From: Halobacteria archaeon
Lineage (GTDB): Archaea > Halobacteriota > Methanoliparia > Methanoliparales > Methanoliparaceae
Direction: 5' to 3'
Assembly (NCBI GenBank): GCA_013329575.1
Contig: DUJX01000068.1
Coordinates: forward strand, 1-12,081
Length of the DNA stretch: 12,081 nucleotides
The notes beneath the pieces were generated by a model. The model saw only the letters and a program-made list of their open reading frames with translations. It made no database searches and had not been told where the DNA came from. Shown here one piece after another: positions 5,660 to 12,081 of the stretch (positions are counted from its first letter, which is position 1; every line of letters begins with the position of its first letter). Made by a program: the position numbers and the translations under genes.

Positions 5660-5824
5660 ACAGTCCTATCTTAGTCCTATCTATATATTGATCAACGACT
5701 TGCGATGCGGGAGAATACAAATTAAGTCTTTATACCCATAAAAATAAATTATACCGAATATATTGATTTTTATTTTGAATGATGATGTTTAACACCGAAA
5801 AACAAAAATAAACATATTATAAAG

Positions 5825-6580
5825 ATGGATAATAAATATTATAAAACGTGGTTGAATATGAATATAGAACGAGATGAGAACGGGGATTTTTATTACAGAC
5901 TGCCTTTTTCTTTCGAAAACTTGAAACATCCTTATGCAGATTATCACGCTTGGCCTACGTTTGGTGCTATAGCTATAGATATGACCGACTCAGATTTATA
6001 TAAAAAAAACTTGGCTGAACGATACAAAAAAGATATTACGTTCACATCTTTAATTGTAAGAGCAGCAGCGCTGGCACTGGAGGATAATCCAATACTGGCC
6101 GGTGTATGGGAAGGAAAAGATAAGATTAGATGCACAAATCCCGATGAGATAAGCATCGTCGGACCTGTAGAGGTGGGCGAGCTTGGTAGTTTATTTCTTA
6201 TAGAGAATGCTAACAAAAAGACGGTTTTAGAGATTGCTGACGAGCTAAGAGAAGAAGTATCTGAGATTCGATCTAAAGGAAGAGTGGGTTATCCTTGGCC
6301 TAAAGATGATAAAGGAAGGTTCAGACCACTATTCGAGATAACAAATCCGGGTATGATGGGGGTTGAGTTTGGGTTCACCGTTCCGAGAACCATCGTTACA
6401 AGTCTCATGATCGTTTGCGCAATAAAAGAGAGACCTGTAGCAAGATCTGGCAGTGTAGTCATTAGAAAGATGATGAATTGTGTCCTCGCGATAGACCATT
6501 ATGCTATGCTGGCAAAGATTCCTACAAATTTCATGAACGAGTTTAAGAATAATCTGGAGGACCCGTTCAATAGATTATAA
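5825..6580 (+). CDS. Stand-alone E2-like acyltransferase-fold protein with a degenerate active site
   Basis: The 251-residue protein matches the C-terminal catalytic domain of 2-oxoacid dehydrogenase E2 subunits (chloramphenicol acetyltransferase-like fold), with no lipoyl or E1/E3-binding domain in front. Matching blocks are DITFTSLIVRAAALALEDNP at 70-89, NPDEISIVGPVE at 105-116, FEITNPGMMGVEFGFTVPR at 170-188, and IKERPVARSGSVVIRKMMN at 200-218. In true E2 proteins the last block is followed by DHRVIDG, whose His and Asp are catalytic. Here it reads AIDHYAMLAKIP (222-233): the His (225) is kept but the Asp-Gly is lost. It may be inactive, act as a structural subunit, or use other chemistry. 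No E1, E3 or lipoate genes are nearby. It is probably co-transcribed with the mutase 27 bases downstream. The start lacks a clear ribosome-binding site; Met12 (5858) is an alternative. Confidence 0.75.
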   Translation: MDNKYYKTWLNMNIERDENGDFYYRLPFSFENLKHPYADYHAWPTFGAIAIDMTDSDLYKKNLAERYKKDITFTSLIVRAAALALEDNPILAGVWEGKDKIRCTNPDEISIVGPVEVGELGSLFLIENANKKTVLEIADELREEVSEIRSKGRVGYPWPKDDKGRFRPLFEITNPGMMGVEFGFTVPRTIVTSLMIVCAIKERPVARSGSVVIRKMMNCVLAIDHYAMLAKIPTNFMNEFKNNLEDPFNRL

Positions 6581-6607
6581 AAATCAGCAGGTTTTCAATC
6601 CTTAAAA

Positions 6608-7981
6608 ATGAGACAATTGTTTGGGACTAATGGAATAAGAGGCATCGTAAACGAGACGATCGATTGTCTGTTCGCCTTAAACATAGGCATGGCATACGGA
6701 TCATTTAAAAAAGGAAAGATTGCTGTCGGTAGAGATTCACGGATATCTGGTCTGATGTTAAAAGATTCTTTTATTTCAGGATTACTCTCTGCTGGTTGCG
6801 AGGTTATAGACACAGATATTGTACCGACCCCAGCCATTCAATACTATATTAAAGATAATCCTTCTGTTAAAGGAGGCGGGGTGATCACTGCAAGCCATAA
6901 TCCTCCGGAGTATAACGGTATTAAAGTTATTGCCGAAGACGGGACTGAAGCATCTATGGATGAGGAAAGAAAGATCGAAGAGGTATACTTTGAGAAAAAA
7001 TTCAATAAAGCAAATTGGAGAGATACTGGGGCTTATTCAACCCTAAATATAATAGATCATTATGTAGAAGGAGTAAAAAATGTATTAGATCTGGATTCTA
7101 TAAAATGCAAAGATTTAAAGATTGTTTTGGATGCTGCAAACGGTCCTGGATCACTCTCTTCGCCGATATTTCTTAAAGATTTAGGTATAAGATATGTTGG
7201 AATAAATACGAATATAGACGGCACTTTTCCAGGACGTAATCCGGAACCTACAGAAGAAAATTTGGAGATGATGCAAAAATTTATAAAAAACGGTCGGTTT
7301 GATCTCGGTGTTGCCCATGACGGTGATGCTGATAGAAGCGTATTCTTCGATGAGAAAGGTAGATTTATAGATGGTGATATAATTCTTTCGATCGTTGCAA
7401 AGTATATACTCGAAGAGAGGGGAGAAGGGACGGTCGTCACGACCGTTGCCACATCGTCTTCATTGAAAGATGTAGTAGAAGAATATGGCGGGCGAGTGAT
7501 AGAGACGCCTGTCGGAAGCATCTACGTAGCAAGAACGATGATGGAGACAGGTGCGATATTTGGCGGAGAAGGAAACGGTGGACTGATCTTTGCAGAACAT
7601 CAGTATTGTAGAGACGGGCTTGCTGCGTTAGGAAAGATCATAAAGATCATGGTCAACGAAAATAAAAGTCTGAGTGAACTTGTAGACGAGATTCCAAGAT
7701 ATCATATATTTAAGGACAAGATGGCTGTAAAGAGTATAGATGACAGGAAAGATATCATCGAGATGATCAAAAAGACCTATTCGAGCGATGAAAGAGCCCA
7801 GACCGAGAATGATGGTATAAAAATTTATTACGGAGAAAAAGATTGGATCTTGATAAGAGAGAGCGGAACAGAACCAATATTAAGGATATACGCCGAGGCT
7901 AAAAACGAAAAAAGAGCAAAAGACCTATTGGATTATGGAAAAAAACTGATTAAGAACGGGATTAAAAATAACTATGTTTAG
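6608..7981 (+). CDS. glmM: Phosphoglucosamine mutase-type alpha-D-phosphohexomutase
   Basis: This 457-residue enzyme belongs to the alpha-phosphohexomutase superfamily and most resembles archaeal GlmM, which converts glucosamine-6-phosphate to glucosamine-1-phosphate for UDP-GlcNAc. All four active-site loops are present: TASHNPP at 94-100 with the phosphorylated Ser96, DGDADR at 238-243 for Mg2+, GGEGNGG at 319-325 for sugar binding, and RESGTEPILRIYAE at 417-430 for the phosphate. The N-terminal FGTNGIRG (5-12) is also standard. The GEGNGG loop is typical of archaeal members that may also act on phosphomannose or phosphoglucose, so exact specificity is open. The ATG at 6608 is set by the FGTNGIRG motif four residues on; the upstream stretch has only a weak AGG-like ribosome-binding site. 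It lies 27 bases after the E2-like gene. No frameshift or missing residue was seen. Confidence 0.93.
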   Translation: MRQLFGTNGIRGIVNETIDCLFALNIGMAYGSFKKGKIAVGRDSRISGLMLKDSFISGLLSAGCEVIDTDIVPTPAIQYYIKDNPSVKGGGVITASHNPPEYNGIKVIAEDGTEASMDEERKIEEVYFEKKFNKANWRDTGAYSTLNIIDHYVEGVKNVLDLDSIKCKDLKIVLDAANGPGSLSSPIFLKDLGIRYVGINTNIDGTFPGRNPEPTEENLEMMQKFIKNGRFDLGVAHDGDADRSVFFDEKGRFIDGDIILSIVAKYILEERGEGTVVTTVATSSSLKDVVEEYGGRVIETPVGSIYVARTMMETGAIFGGEGNGGLIFAEHQYCRDGLAALGKIIKIMVNENKSLSELVDEIPRYHIFKDKMAVKSIDDRKDIIEMIKKTYSSDERAQTENDGIKIYYGEKDWILIRESGTEPILRIYAEAKNEKRAKDLLDYGKKLIKNGIKNNYV

Positions 7982-8016
7982 TCTATGATATATCGTTTAA
8001 AAATCTATAAAAATCC

Positions 8017-8032
8017 TTTTTTGATTATTTAT
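8017..8032 (+). terminator. Possible T-rich terminator after glmM
   Basis: A six-T run (8017-8022) followed by further T-rich sequence lies about 36 bases past the glmM stop and just before the 3' end of the convergent small membrane-protein gene. T-runs are the main archaeal termination signal; there is no convincing stem. Confidence 0.35.
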
Positions 8033-8200
8033 TTAGATTATACCGGTATATTGCAGTATTTTAAAAACGAGGAAACATCCACCAATCAACAACAAAGCAT
8101 CTGCAATTATCTGCGAAATCCACGCAAAAATGTATAGTTTTGCCTTGACATCTTCGTCAGAAAGATTTCGGCCGAATAAACCTTTTTTATTGTTTTTCAT
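8033..8200 (-). CDS. Small membrane protein (55 aa) downstream of atpD
   Basis: The minus-strand frame from the ATG at 8200 to the TAA at 8035-8033 encodes 55 residues. A basic N-terminus (MKNNKKGLFGRNLSDEDVKAK) is followed by one long hydrophobic segment (about residues 22-48: LYIFAWISQIIADALLLIGG then CFLVFKIL), as expected of a single-pass membrane protein with a cytoplasmic N-terminus. It is the only gene in the 323 bases between glmM and atpD and is on the ATP synthase strand, 104 bases past the atpD stop. Methanosarcina ATP synthase operons end in a small gene, ahaG, after ahaD. This could be its counterpart, but I cannot establish homology. The ribosome-binding site is weak and a T-rich tract separates it from atpD, so it may have its own promoter. 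Confidence 0.6.
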   Translation of the reverse strand: MKNNKKGLFGRNLSDEDVKAKLYIFAWISQIIADALLLIGGCFLVFKILQYTGII

Positions 8201-8243
8201 TTACAAATCTTTTTTATAAGCGTTTAATTCTTCATAATTTCTA

Positions 8244-8270
8244 TAAAAAAAGTAAAAAAAGAAATAAAAA
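8244..8270 (-). terminator. T-rich tract after atpD
   Basis: On the transcribed (minus) strand this stretch reads as three T-runs (CTTTTTATTTC, TTTTTTTAC, TTTTTTTATAG) about 35-60 bases past the atpD stop. This is the usual form of archaeal 3'-end signal and may end the main ATP synthase transcript, with partial read-through into the small membrane-protein gene. Confidence 0.5.
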
Positions 8271-8304
8271 GAGCAATAATAACCAATAATAACGGTATAA
8301 TATC

Positions 8305-8955
8305 CTACCTTGCCTCTTTCTTCTCTTCTAATATCTTTTTTATCTTCTTCAGTCGAGGTACGTTCTCTCGTTCCATCTCTTCGAGCCGCATAGATATATA
8401 TTTGACAGTGGCAGATAACCTCGGAATCATTATATATTCCAATGAATTAACCCGTCTTTTCGTCTTTTCCACCTCTTCACCGAGTGCGATGACCGTACCT
8501 TCTATCTCGGCAAGCATTATAAGCTTCTTGATAGCCCATTCGAATTTTTTTGCTGCATCATCCAATACAGAAGAAGTATCTAATAAGCCATACCCTCTCT
8601 CTATAATAGTCCTCTTCGTCTCAGGTATCTCTATATTAGGGACGCTAACTCCCATGATATTCCTTGAATAAAAATTAACCTCTACCGTCGATGGTATGAT
8701 ATCTGCTATCTGTCTTACATTGGCAATACCCAGCTCGGATTGGGCAACCAAGAGATTTTTATAAGCCGCCGCGAGTGTCTCCTCTGCCTCTTTTCTCAAT
8801 GTCCGAACTTCTTTGACCACGTTCAAAAACTCTAAAATCAATGCATCCCGTTTCTCTTTCAAGAGTTTGTAACCTTTTTCAGCCAGTTTTTCTCTCCTTT
8901 TCAAGTTAAGGAGTTCCATTCTGGTCGGCTTCGTCCCTTCAATTATTTCAGGCAT
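8305..8955 (-). CDS. atpD: A-type ATP synthase subunit D
   Basis: Subunit D is the central-stalk rotor shaft of the A1AO ATP synthase. At 216 residues it has the normal length. The N-terminus PTRMELLNLKRREKLAEKGYKLLKEKRD is the family signature and starts a long antiparallel coiled coil. The coil is completed by the C-terminal helix RRVNSLEYIMIPRLSATVKYISMRLEEMERENVPRLKKIKK. The middle portion (about 60-130) forms the globular head that meets the catalytic A3B3 ring. The ATG at 8955 is preceded by GGAGATTTTTAA, a good ribosome-binding site. It follows atpB after 107 bases, far more than the 1-base gap between atpA and atpB. That gap carries a mini-ORF whose stop abuts this start. Confidence 0.95.
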   Translation of the reverse strand: MPEIIEGTKPTRMELLNLKRREKLAEKGYKLLKEKRDALILEFLNVVKEVRTLRKEAEETLAAAYKNLLVAQSELGIANVRQIADIIPSTVEVNFYSRNIMGVSVPNIEIPETKRTIIERGYGLLDTSSVLDDAAKKFEWAIKKLIMLAEIEGTVIALGEEVEKTKRRVNSLEYIMIPRLSATVKYISMRLEEMERENVPRLKKIKKILEEKKEAR

Positions 8956-9003
8956 TTAAAAATCTCCGATTTTTAAGTTTACAAATGCTTCATTTGCAAC
9001 CAT
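8956..9003 (-). CDS. Putative 15-codon leader ORF abutting atpD
   Basis: The minus-strand ATG at 9003 is preceded by GTGGAGGCTTTTTAA (GGAGG at 9016-9012, spacing 8), the strongest ribosome-binding site in this stretch. It encodes MVANEAFVNLKIGDF and stops with TAA immediately before the atpD ATG, in the same frame. The bases for its last four codons double as the atpD ribosome-binding site. It could be a coupling peptide that sets the D:B ratio, or a remnant of a duplicated start region, since GGAG..TTTTTAAATG occurs twice 48 bases apart. Expression is not shown by the sequence. Confidence 0.35.
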   Translation of the reverse strand: MVANEAFVNLKIGDF

Positions 9004-9020
9004 TTAAAAAGCCTCCACTT

Positions 9021-9045
9021 TTTTGACATTTTGACACAGCTGACA
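9021..9045 (-). repeat. TGTCAAAA repeats upstream of the atpD leader ORF
   Basis: TTTTGACA is present twice back to back on the plus strand (9021-9028 and 9029-9036), with a third TGACA at 9041-9045 after CAGC. On the transcribed strand this is TGTCAGCTGTGTCAAAATGTCAAAA. It lies in the atpB-atpD gap just before the GGAGG site. It may be a protein or RNA-binding site, or chance in AT-rich DNA. Confidence 0.25.
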
Positions 9046-9062
9046 AACGCCTTTTTCGCCGG

Positions 9063-10466
9063 TTATACCTGTGACTTGGAAATATAGTTTGGATGGTATT
9101 TTTTGATTATTGCATCGTCTATTCTTTTCAACTCTCTTTCAGGTAGCATAGAAAGAAGGTCCCAACCGAGACTGAGTGTCTCTTCGATACTTCTATTCTC
9201 ATCTCGCCCTTGCGCAACAAACTCTCTTTCAAATTTATCTGCAAACTCGAGATATTTTCTATCCCTCTCTGTAAGCGCCTCTTCTCCAACAACGGCAACA
9301 AGATCTCTCATATCTCTTCCTTCTGCATATGCAGAATACAACTGATTCGAGACACCTGAATGATCCTCTCTCGTCTTACCTTTTCCGATTCCCTCGTTCA
9401 TTAGCCGTGATAAAGACGGTAAAACATCTACAGGCGGATAAATTCCTTTTCTATGTAGTTCCCTCGATAATACGAACTGTCCTTCTGTAATATACCCAGT
9501 TAAATCGGGAATAGGATGAGTTATATCATCATCAGGCATTGATAGAACAGGCATTTGAGTAATAGATCCTTTTTTACCCGTTATTCTACCAGCACGTTCA
9601 TAACTCGTTGCAAGATCTGTGTACATGTATCCAGGATAACCTCTTCGTCCGGGAACCTCATCTCTCGATGCAGATATCTCTCTTAACGCCTCACAATAGT
9701 TTGTCATATCGGTTAATATAACCAATACGTGCATATCTTCTTCAAAGGCAAGATATTCGGCAGTCGTCAATGCCATCTTTGGAGTGATGATACGCTCTAT
9801 TGCAGGATCGTCGGCTAAGTTCATAAAGACTACGATGTTCTCCATCGCACCCGTCGTCTCAAAATCTTTCATGAAGAAGTTTGCTTCCTCGTACGTAATT
9901 CCCATTGCAGCAAATATAACCGCAAACTGTTCTTCTTTACCCAATACCTTTGCTTGTCTTGCTATCTGCGCAGCAAGTTCATTATGTGGAAGTCCTGAAC
10001 CACTGAATATAGGAAGCTTCTGTCCTCTAACGAGTGTGTTCATACAATCAATAGTAGAAATACCAGTCTGGATAAACTCGTTTGGATAATCTCTATTGTA
10101 CGGATTTATAGGGAATCCGTTGATATCATATTTGTTCTCAGATATGATATTCGGTCCCTTATCTATAGGTCTGCCTAATCCGTCAAAAAATCTTCCAAGC
10201 ATCTCTAAAGATACAGAGATCTTCATCGTTTCTCCGGTAAACCTTACCTTCGTTCCGAATGTATCCAATCCGCTCGTTCCTTCGAATACCTGGACCACAG
10301 CAGCATCTTTTCTTGCCTCTAAAACCTGTCCCATCCTCTTTTCGCCGTTAGGAGCCTCAATCTCTACTACCTCGTTATATGCAGCACCTTTTATACCCTG
10401 AACTATGATTAAAGGACCTTTAACCTCGCTCACAGAAGTGTATTCTCTTATTTTAATAGATTCCAT
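9063..10466 (-). CDS. atpB: A-type ATP synthase subunit B
   Basis: Subunit B is the regulatory, non-catalytic nucleotide-binding subunit of the A1 head, alternating with A. It has 467 residues, a little longer than usual because of a short C-terminal extension after [10 protein letters not shown]. In place of a true Walker A motif it carries [18 protein letters not shown] at 155-172, as expected for B subunits. Other signatures are [15 protein letters not shown] at 91-105, [21 protein letters not shown] at 134-154, the region [20 protein letters not shown], and [20 protein letters not shown]. The ATG at 10466 is 1 base after the atpA stop, and its GGAGAT ribosome-binding site lies within the end of atpA, so the two are translationally linked, fitting the 3:3 stoichiometry. 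It is followed by an unusually long gap before atpD. Confidence 0.97.
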   Translation of the reverse strand: MESIKIREYTSVSEVKGPLIIVQGIKGAAYNEVVEIEAPNGEKRMGQVLEARKDAAVVQVFEGTSGLDTFGTKVRFTGETMKISVSLEMLGRFFDGLGRPIDKGPNIISENKYDINGFPINPYNRDYPNEFIQTGISTIDCMNTLVRGQKLPIFSGSGLPHNELAAQIARQAKVLGKEEQFAVIFAAMGITYEEANFFMKDFETTGAMENIVVFMNLADDPAIERIITPKMALTTAEYLAFEEDMHVLVILTDMTNYCEALREISASRDEVPGRRGYPGYMYTDLATSYERAGRITGKKGSITQMPVLSMPDDDITHPIPDLTGYITEGQFVLSRELHRKGIYPPVDVLPSLSRLMNEGIGKGKTREDHSGVSNQLYSAYAEGRDMRDLVAVVGEEALTERDRKYLEFADKFEREFVAQGRDENRSIEETLSLGWDLLSMLPERELKRIDDAIIKKYHPNYISKSQV

Positions 10467-10467
10467 C

Positions 10468-12081
10468 TTATTTCATCTCCTTGAATGCTAATTCAATCTT
10501 ATTATCTATCTCTTCTGCTCTCTTACCGAACTCTTCCAATGGAATATACTTCATTCTCGCAATCTCATCTAAGATCTGCATCTCAGCAATTTTTGTTGCT
10601 TTTACACCTCTGTTCACCGCATCCAACGCATATTTGTGGAACTTTAATATTATCTTTAACATACGATACTGCTTTTTTATATCACAATACGTATCTACAT
10701 CATGAAATGCATTCTGTTGGAGGAAATCTTCTCGGATTAACCGTGCTGTTTCTAATACAACCCGTTCTCTCTCAGGAAGAGCATCCGGACCGACAAGCTG
10801 AACGATCTCCTGTAATTCAGACTCTTGCTGCAACAATCTCATAGCATCTTTTCTATTATCTGTAAAGTCTTCCGAGACATTTTTATTGTACCATTCGGAA
10901 AGGTTTTCAGAATAAAGCGAATAACTTCTAAGCCAGTTGATCGCAGGGAAGTGCCTCCTATCAGCCAACGAGGAATCCAATGCCCAGAAGACCTTGGTAA
11001 TTCTCAAAGTGTTCTGTGTTACTGGCTCGGAGAAATCTCCACCCGGAGGAGAGACTGCACCTATTACGGATACCGTACCCTCTCTTCCACAAAGCGTGGT
11101 AACCCTTCCGGCCCTTTCATAGAACCCTGCTATTCTGCTTGCTAGATATGCTGGATATCCCTCTTCTCCTGGCATCTCTTCCATCCTACCTGAGATCTCT
11201 CTTAATGCCTCTGCCCACCTACTGGTAGAATCGGCCATGAGGGCTACCTTGTATCCCATATCTCGGTAATATTCAGCCATCGTAACTCCGGTATATACGG
11301 AGGCCTCTCTTGCTGCTACAGGCATATTGGAAGTGTTTGCTATAAGGACCGTCCTCTGCATCAAAGGTTCTCCGCTTTTAGGATCGATAAGTTTTGGGAA
11401 GTCTCGCAGAACCTCGGTCATCTCGTTACCCCGTTCTCCACACCCGATATAGACGATTATATCTGCATCACTCCATCTGGCAAGCTGGTGCTGTGTAACC
11501 GTCTTACCCGTACCGAACCCGCCCGGAATTGCTGCGGTACCGCCTTTTGCAACAGGGAAGAATGTGTCCAATACTCTCTGACCAGTAAGCATCGGCTCAT
11601 TCGGCTCAATTTTGGTAATATAAGGTCTTGATATCCTTACAGGCCAGTTATGTGCAAGATAAATCTCTACATCTTTTTTGTCTTGTTCTACAATACCGAT
11701 CGGCTCAGTAATAGTGAATTTACCACCGTTAATCTCTTCCAAGGTACCACTAACGTTTGGAGGGATTAAAATCCTGTGCTTGATGATTCTCGTCTCATCT
11801 ACCGTACCGATGATATCCCCTGCCTTGACCTTCTCTCCTTTTCTTACAGATGGGACAAAATCCCATTTTTTGTTTTTATCCAAACCAGATACATCAAGCC
11901 CTCTCGTTATAAACTCGCCTGCAATACCAGATATTTCTGGAAGTGGTCTCTGTACTCCATCATAAATATTCGTCAATAAACCAGGACCCAGCGAAACGCT
12001 TAATGGTGCGCCCGTTCCAAAGACGTCTTCTCCTGGTTTTATACCTGAAGTATCCTCATATACCTGAATTGATGCTTGATC
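10468..12081 (-). CDS. atpA: A-type ATP synthase catalytic subunit A (N-terminus outside window)
   Basis: This is the catalytic subunit of the A1 head. The frame is open through the right edge, giving 537 visible residues; family members are about 580, so about 45 N-terminal residues are missing. The upstream 35 codons encode the expected family sequence (for example [18 protein letters not shown]), so the TTG at 11976 is internal. Visible features in order: the [14 protein letters not shown] segment, the A-type 'bulge' region (about visible residues 145-150, NWPVR), Walker A GGFGTGKT at visible 187-194, [15 protein letters not shown] just after, the Walker B-like region [19 protein letters not shown], and [27 protein letters not shown]. 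The C-terminal helices end at [18 protein letters not shown]. It is the upstream gene of the visible operon; the missing end should be preceded by other ATP synthase subunits. Confidence 0.97.
   Translation of the reverse strand, partial: DQASIQVYEDTSGIKPGEDVFGTGAPLSVSLGPGLLTNIYDGVQRPLPEISGIAGEFITRGLDVSGLDKNKKWDFVPSVRKGEKVKAGDIIGTVDETRIIKHRILIPPNVSGTLEEINGGKFTITEPIGIVEQDKKDVEIYLAHNWPVRISRPYITKIEPNEPMLTGQRVLDTFFPVAKGGTAAIPGGFGTGKTVTQHQLARWSDADIIVYIGCGERGNEMTEVLRDFPKLIDPKSGEPLMQRTVLIANTSNMPVAAREASVYTGVTMAEYYRDMGYKVALMADSTSRWAEALREISGRMEEMPGEEGYPAYLASRIAGFYERAGRVTTLCGREGTVSVIGAVSPPGGDFSEPVTQNTLRITKVFWALDSSLADRRHFPAINWLRSYSLYSENLSEWYNKNVSEDFTDNRKDAMRLLQQESELQEIVQLVGPDALPERERVVLETARLIREDFLQQNAFHDVDTYCDIKKQYRMLKIILKFHKYALDAVNRGVKATKIAEMQILDEIARMKYIPLEEFGKRAEEIDNKIELAFKEMK

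Larger units (their letters stand above)
5594..5824. other. Intergenic region between pyrK and the E2-like gene
   Basis: This 231-base region holds a small terminator-like hairpin at its start, a stable-looking hairpin at 5641-5659, two copies of AGTCCTATCT (5662-5671 and 5673-5682), a slightly G+C-richer island around 5691-5715, and then AT-rich promoter-like sequence before the ATG at 5825 (for example CTTTATACCC near 5727-5736). No tRNA cloverleaf and no C/D-box pair (RTGATGA with CTGA) was found, though an ATGATGA is present near 5779-5786. I see no ORF with a ribosome-binding site. Confidence 0.4.

Noticed and set aside
5775..5800. C/D-box guide RNA suggested by ATGATGA before the E2-like gene
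   Set aside because: No CTGA D or D' box follows at a suitable distance, and no terminal stem was found.
5594..5824. tRNA or other structured RNA in the pyrK downstream spacer
   Set aside because: No cloverleaf arms or TTCGANTC-type T-loop were visible; only one small hairpin and a short tandem repeat.
7060..7521. 153-codon minus-strand ORF inside glmM
   Set aside because: It is antisense to the conserved core of the phosphohexomutase and its translation is Ser/Pro/Thr-rich, as expected of a shadow frame.
10485..11145. Plus-strand ORFs of 106 and 119 codons opposite atpA
   Set aside because: They are antisense to conserved ATP synthase sequence with no ribosome-binding site or known domain.
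1..12081. CRISPR arrays, insertion sequences or other mobile elements
   Set aside because: No regularly spaced repeats, transposase or integrase motifs, or terminal inverted repeats were seen; the genes are conserved housekeeping families.

Overview
The window looks like chromosomal DNA from a euryarchaeal archaeon, probably a methanogen or one of its relatives (Archaeoglobus- or ANME-like lineages). The grounds are an archaeal-type A1AO ATP synthase operon, MptA (first enzyme of tetrahydromethanopterin-type pterin synthesis), the euryarchaeal ArvA/OapA GTPase cluster, a SAMP/MoaD-like ubiquitin-fold protein, and strong ribosome-binding sites (GGTGAT, GGAGG) mixed with leaderless-looking promoters. 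The DNA is AT-rich, with heavy use of ATA (Ile) and AGA (Arg) codons. I cannot assign a genus.

Layout. (1) 1-809, + strand: the 3' end of a metallo-beta-lactamase-fold protein, then a small DUF6506-type protein. (2) 798-2640, - strand: a run, in transcription order, of ArvA/OapA GTPase, ArvB/OapB (DUF2073), ArvC/OapC zinc ribbon and a MoaD/ThiS/SAMP-like protein ending in Gly-Gly. (3) 2845-3804, - strand: mptA, divergent from (4) 3925-5593, + strand: pyrD-pyrK, the two subunits of an NAD-linked dihydroorotate dehydrogenase, overlapping by 77 bp. (5) 5825-7981, + strand: a stand-alone acyltransferase-fold protein related to the E2 catalytic domain of 2-oxoacid dehydrogenases but lacking the usual catalytic motif, followed by a phosphoglucosamine mutase-type enzyme. 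(6) 8033-12081, - strand: ATP synthase subunits A (5' truncated by the window edge), B and D, then a 55-residue membrane protein not separately predicted by long-ORF methods.

Most of the content is core metabolism: pyrimidine, pterin and amino-sugar synthesis, and energy conservation. I found no mobile elements, CRISPR arrays, tRNAs or rRNAs. The points most worth a second look are two tiny ORFs with their own ribosome-binding sites placed just before atpD and arvC, the degenerate E2-like acyltransferase, the 77-bp pyrD/pyrK overlap, a metallo-beta-lactamase fold that has lost its last metal-ligand histidine, the small membrane protein beyond atpD, and the linkage of a ubiquitin-like protein to the Arv vesicle-GTPase cluster. 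I do not see a convincing wholly new multi-gene system.
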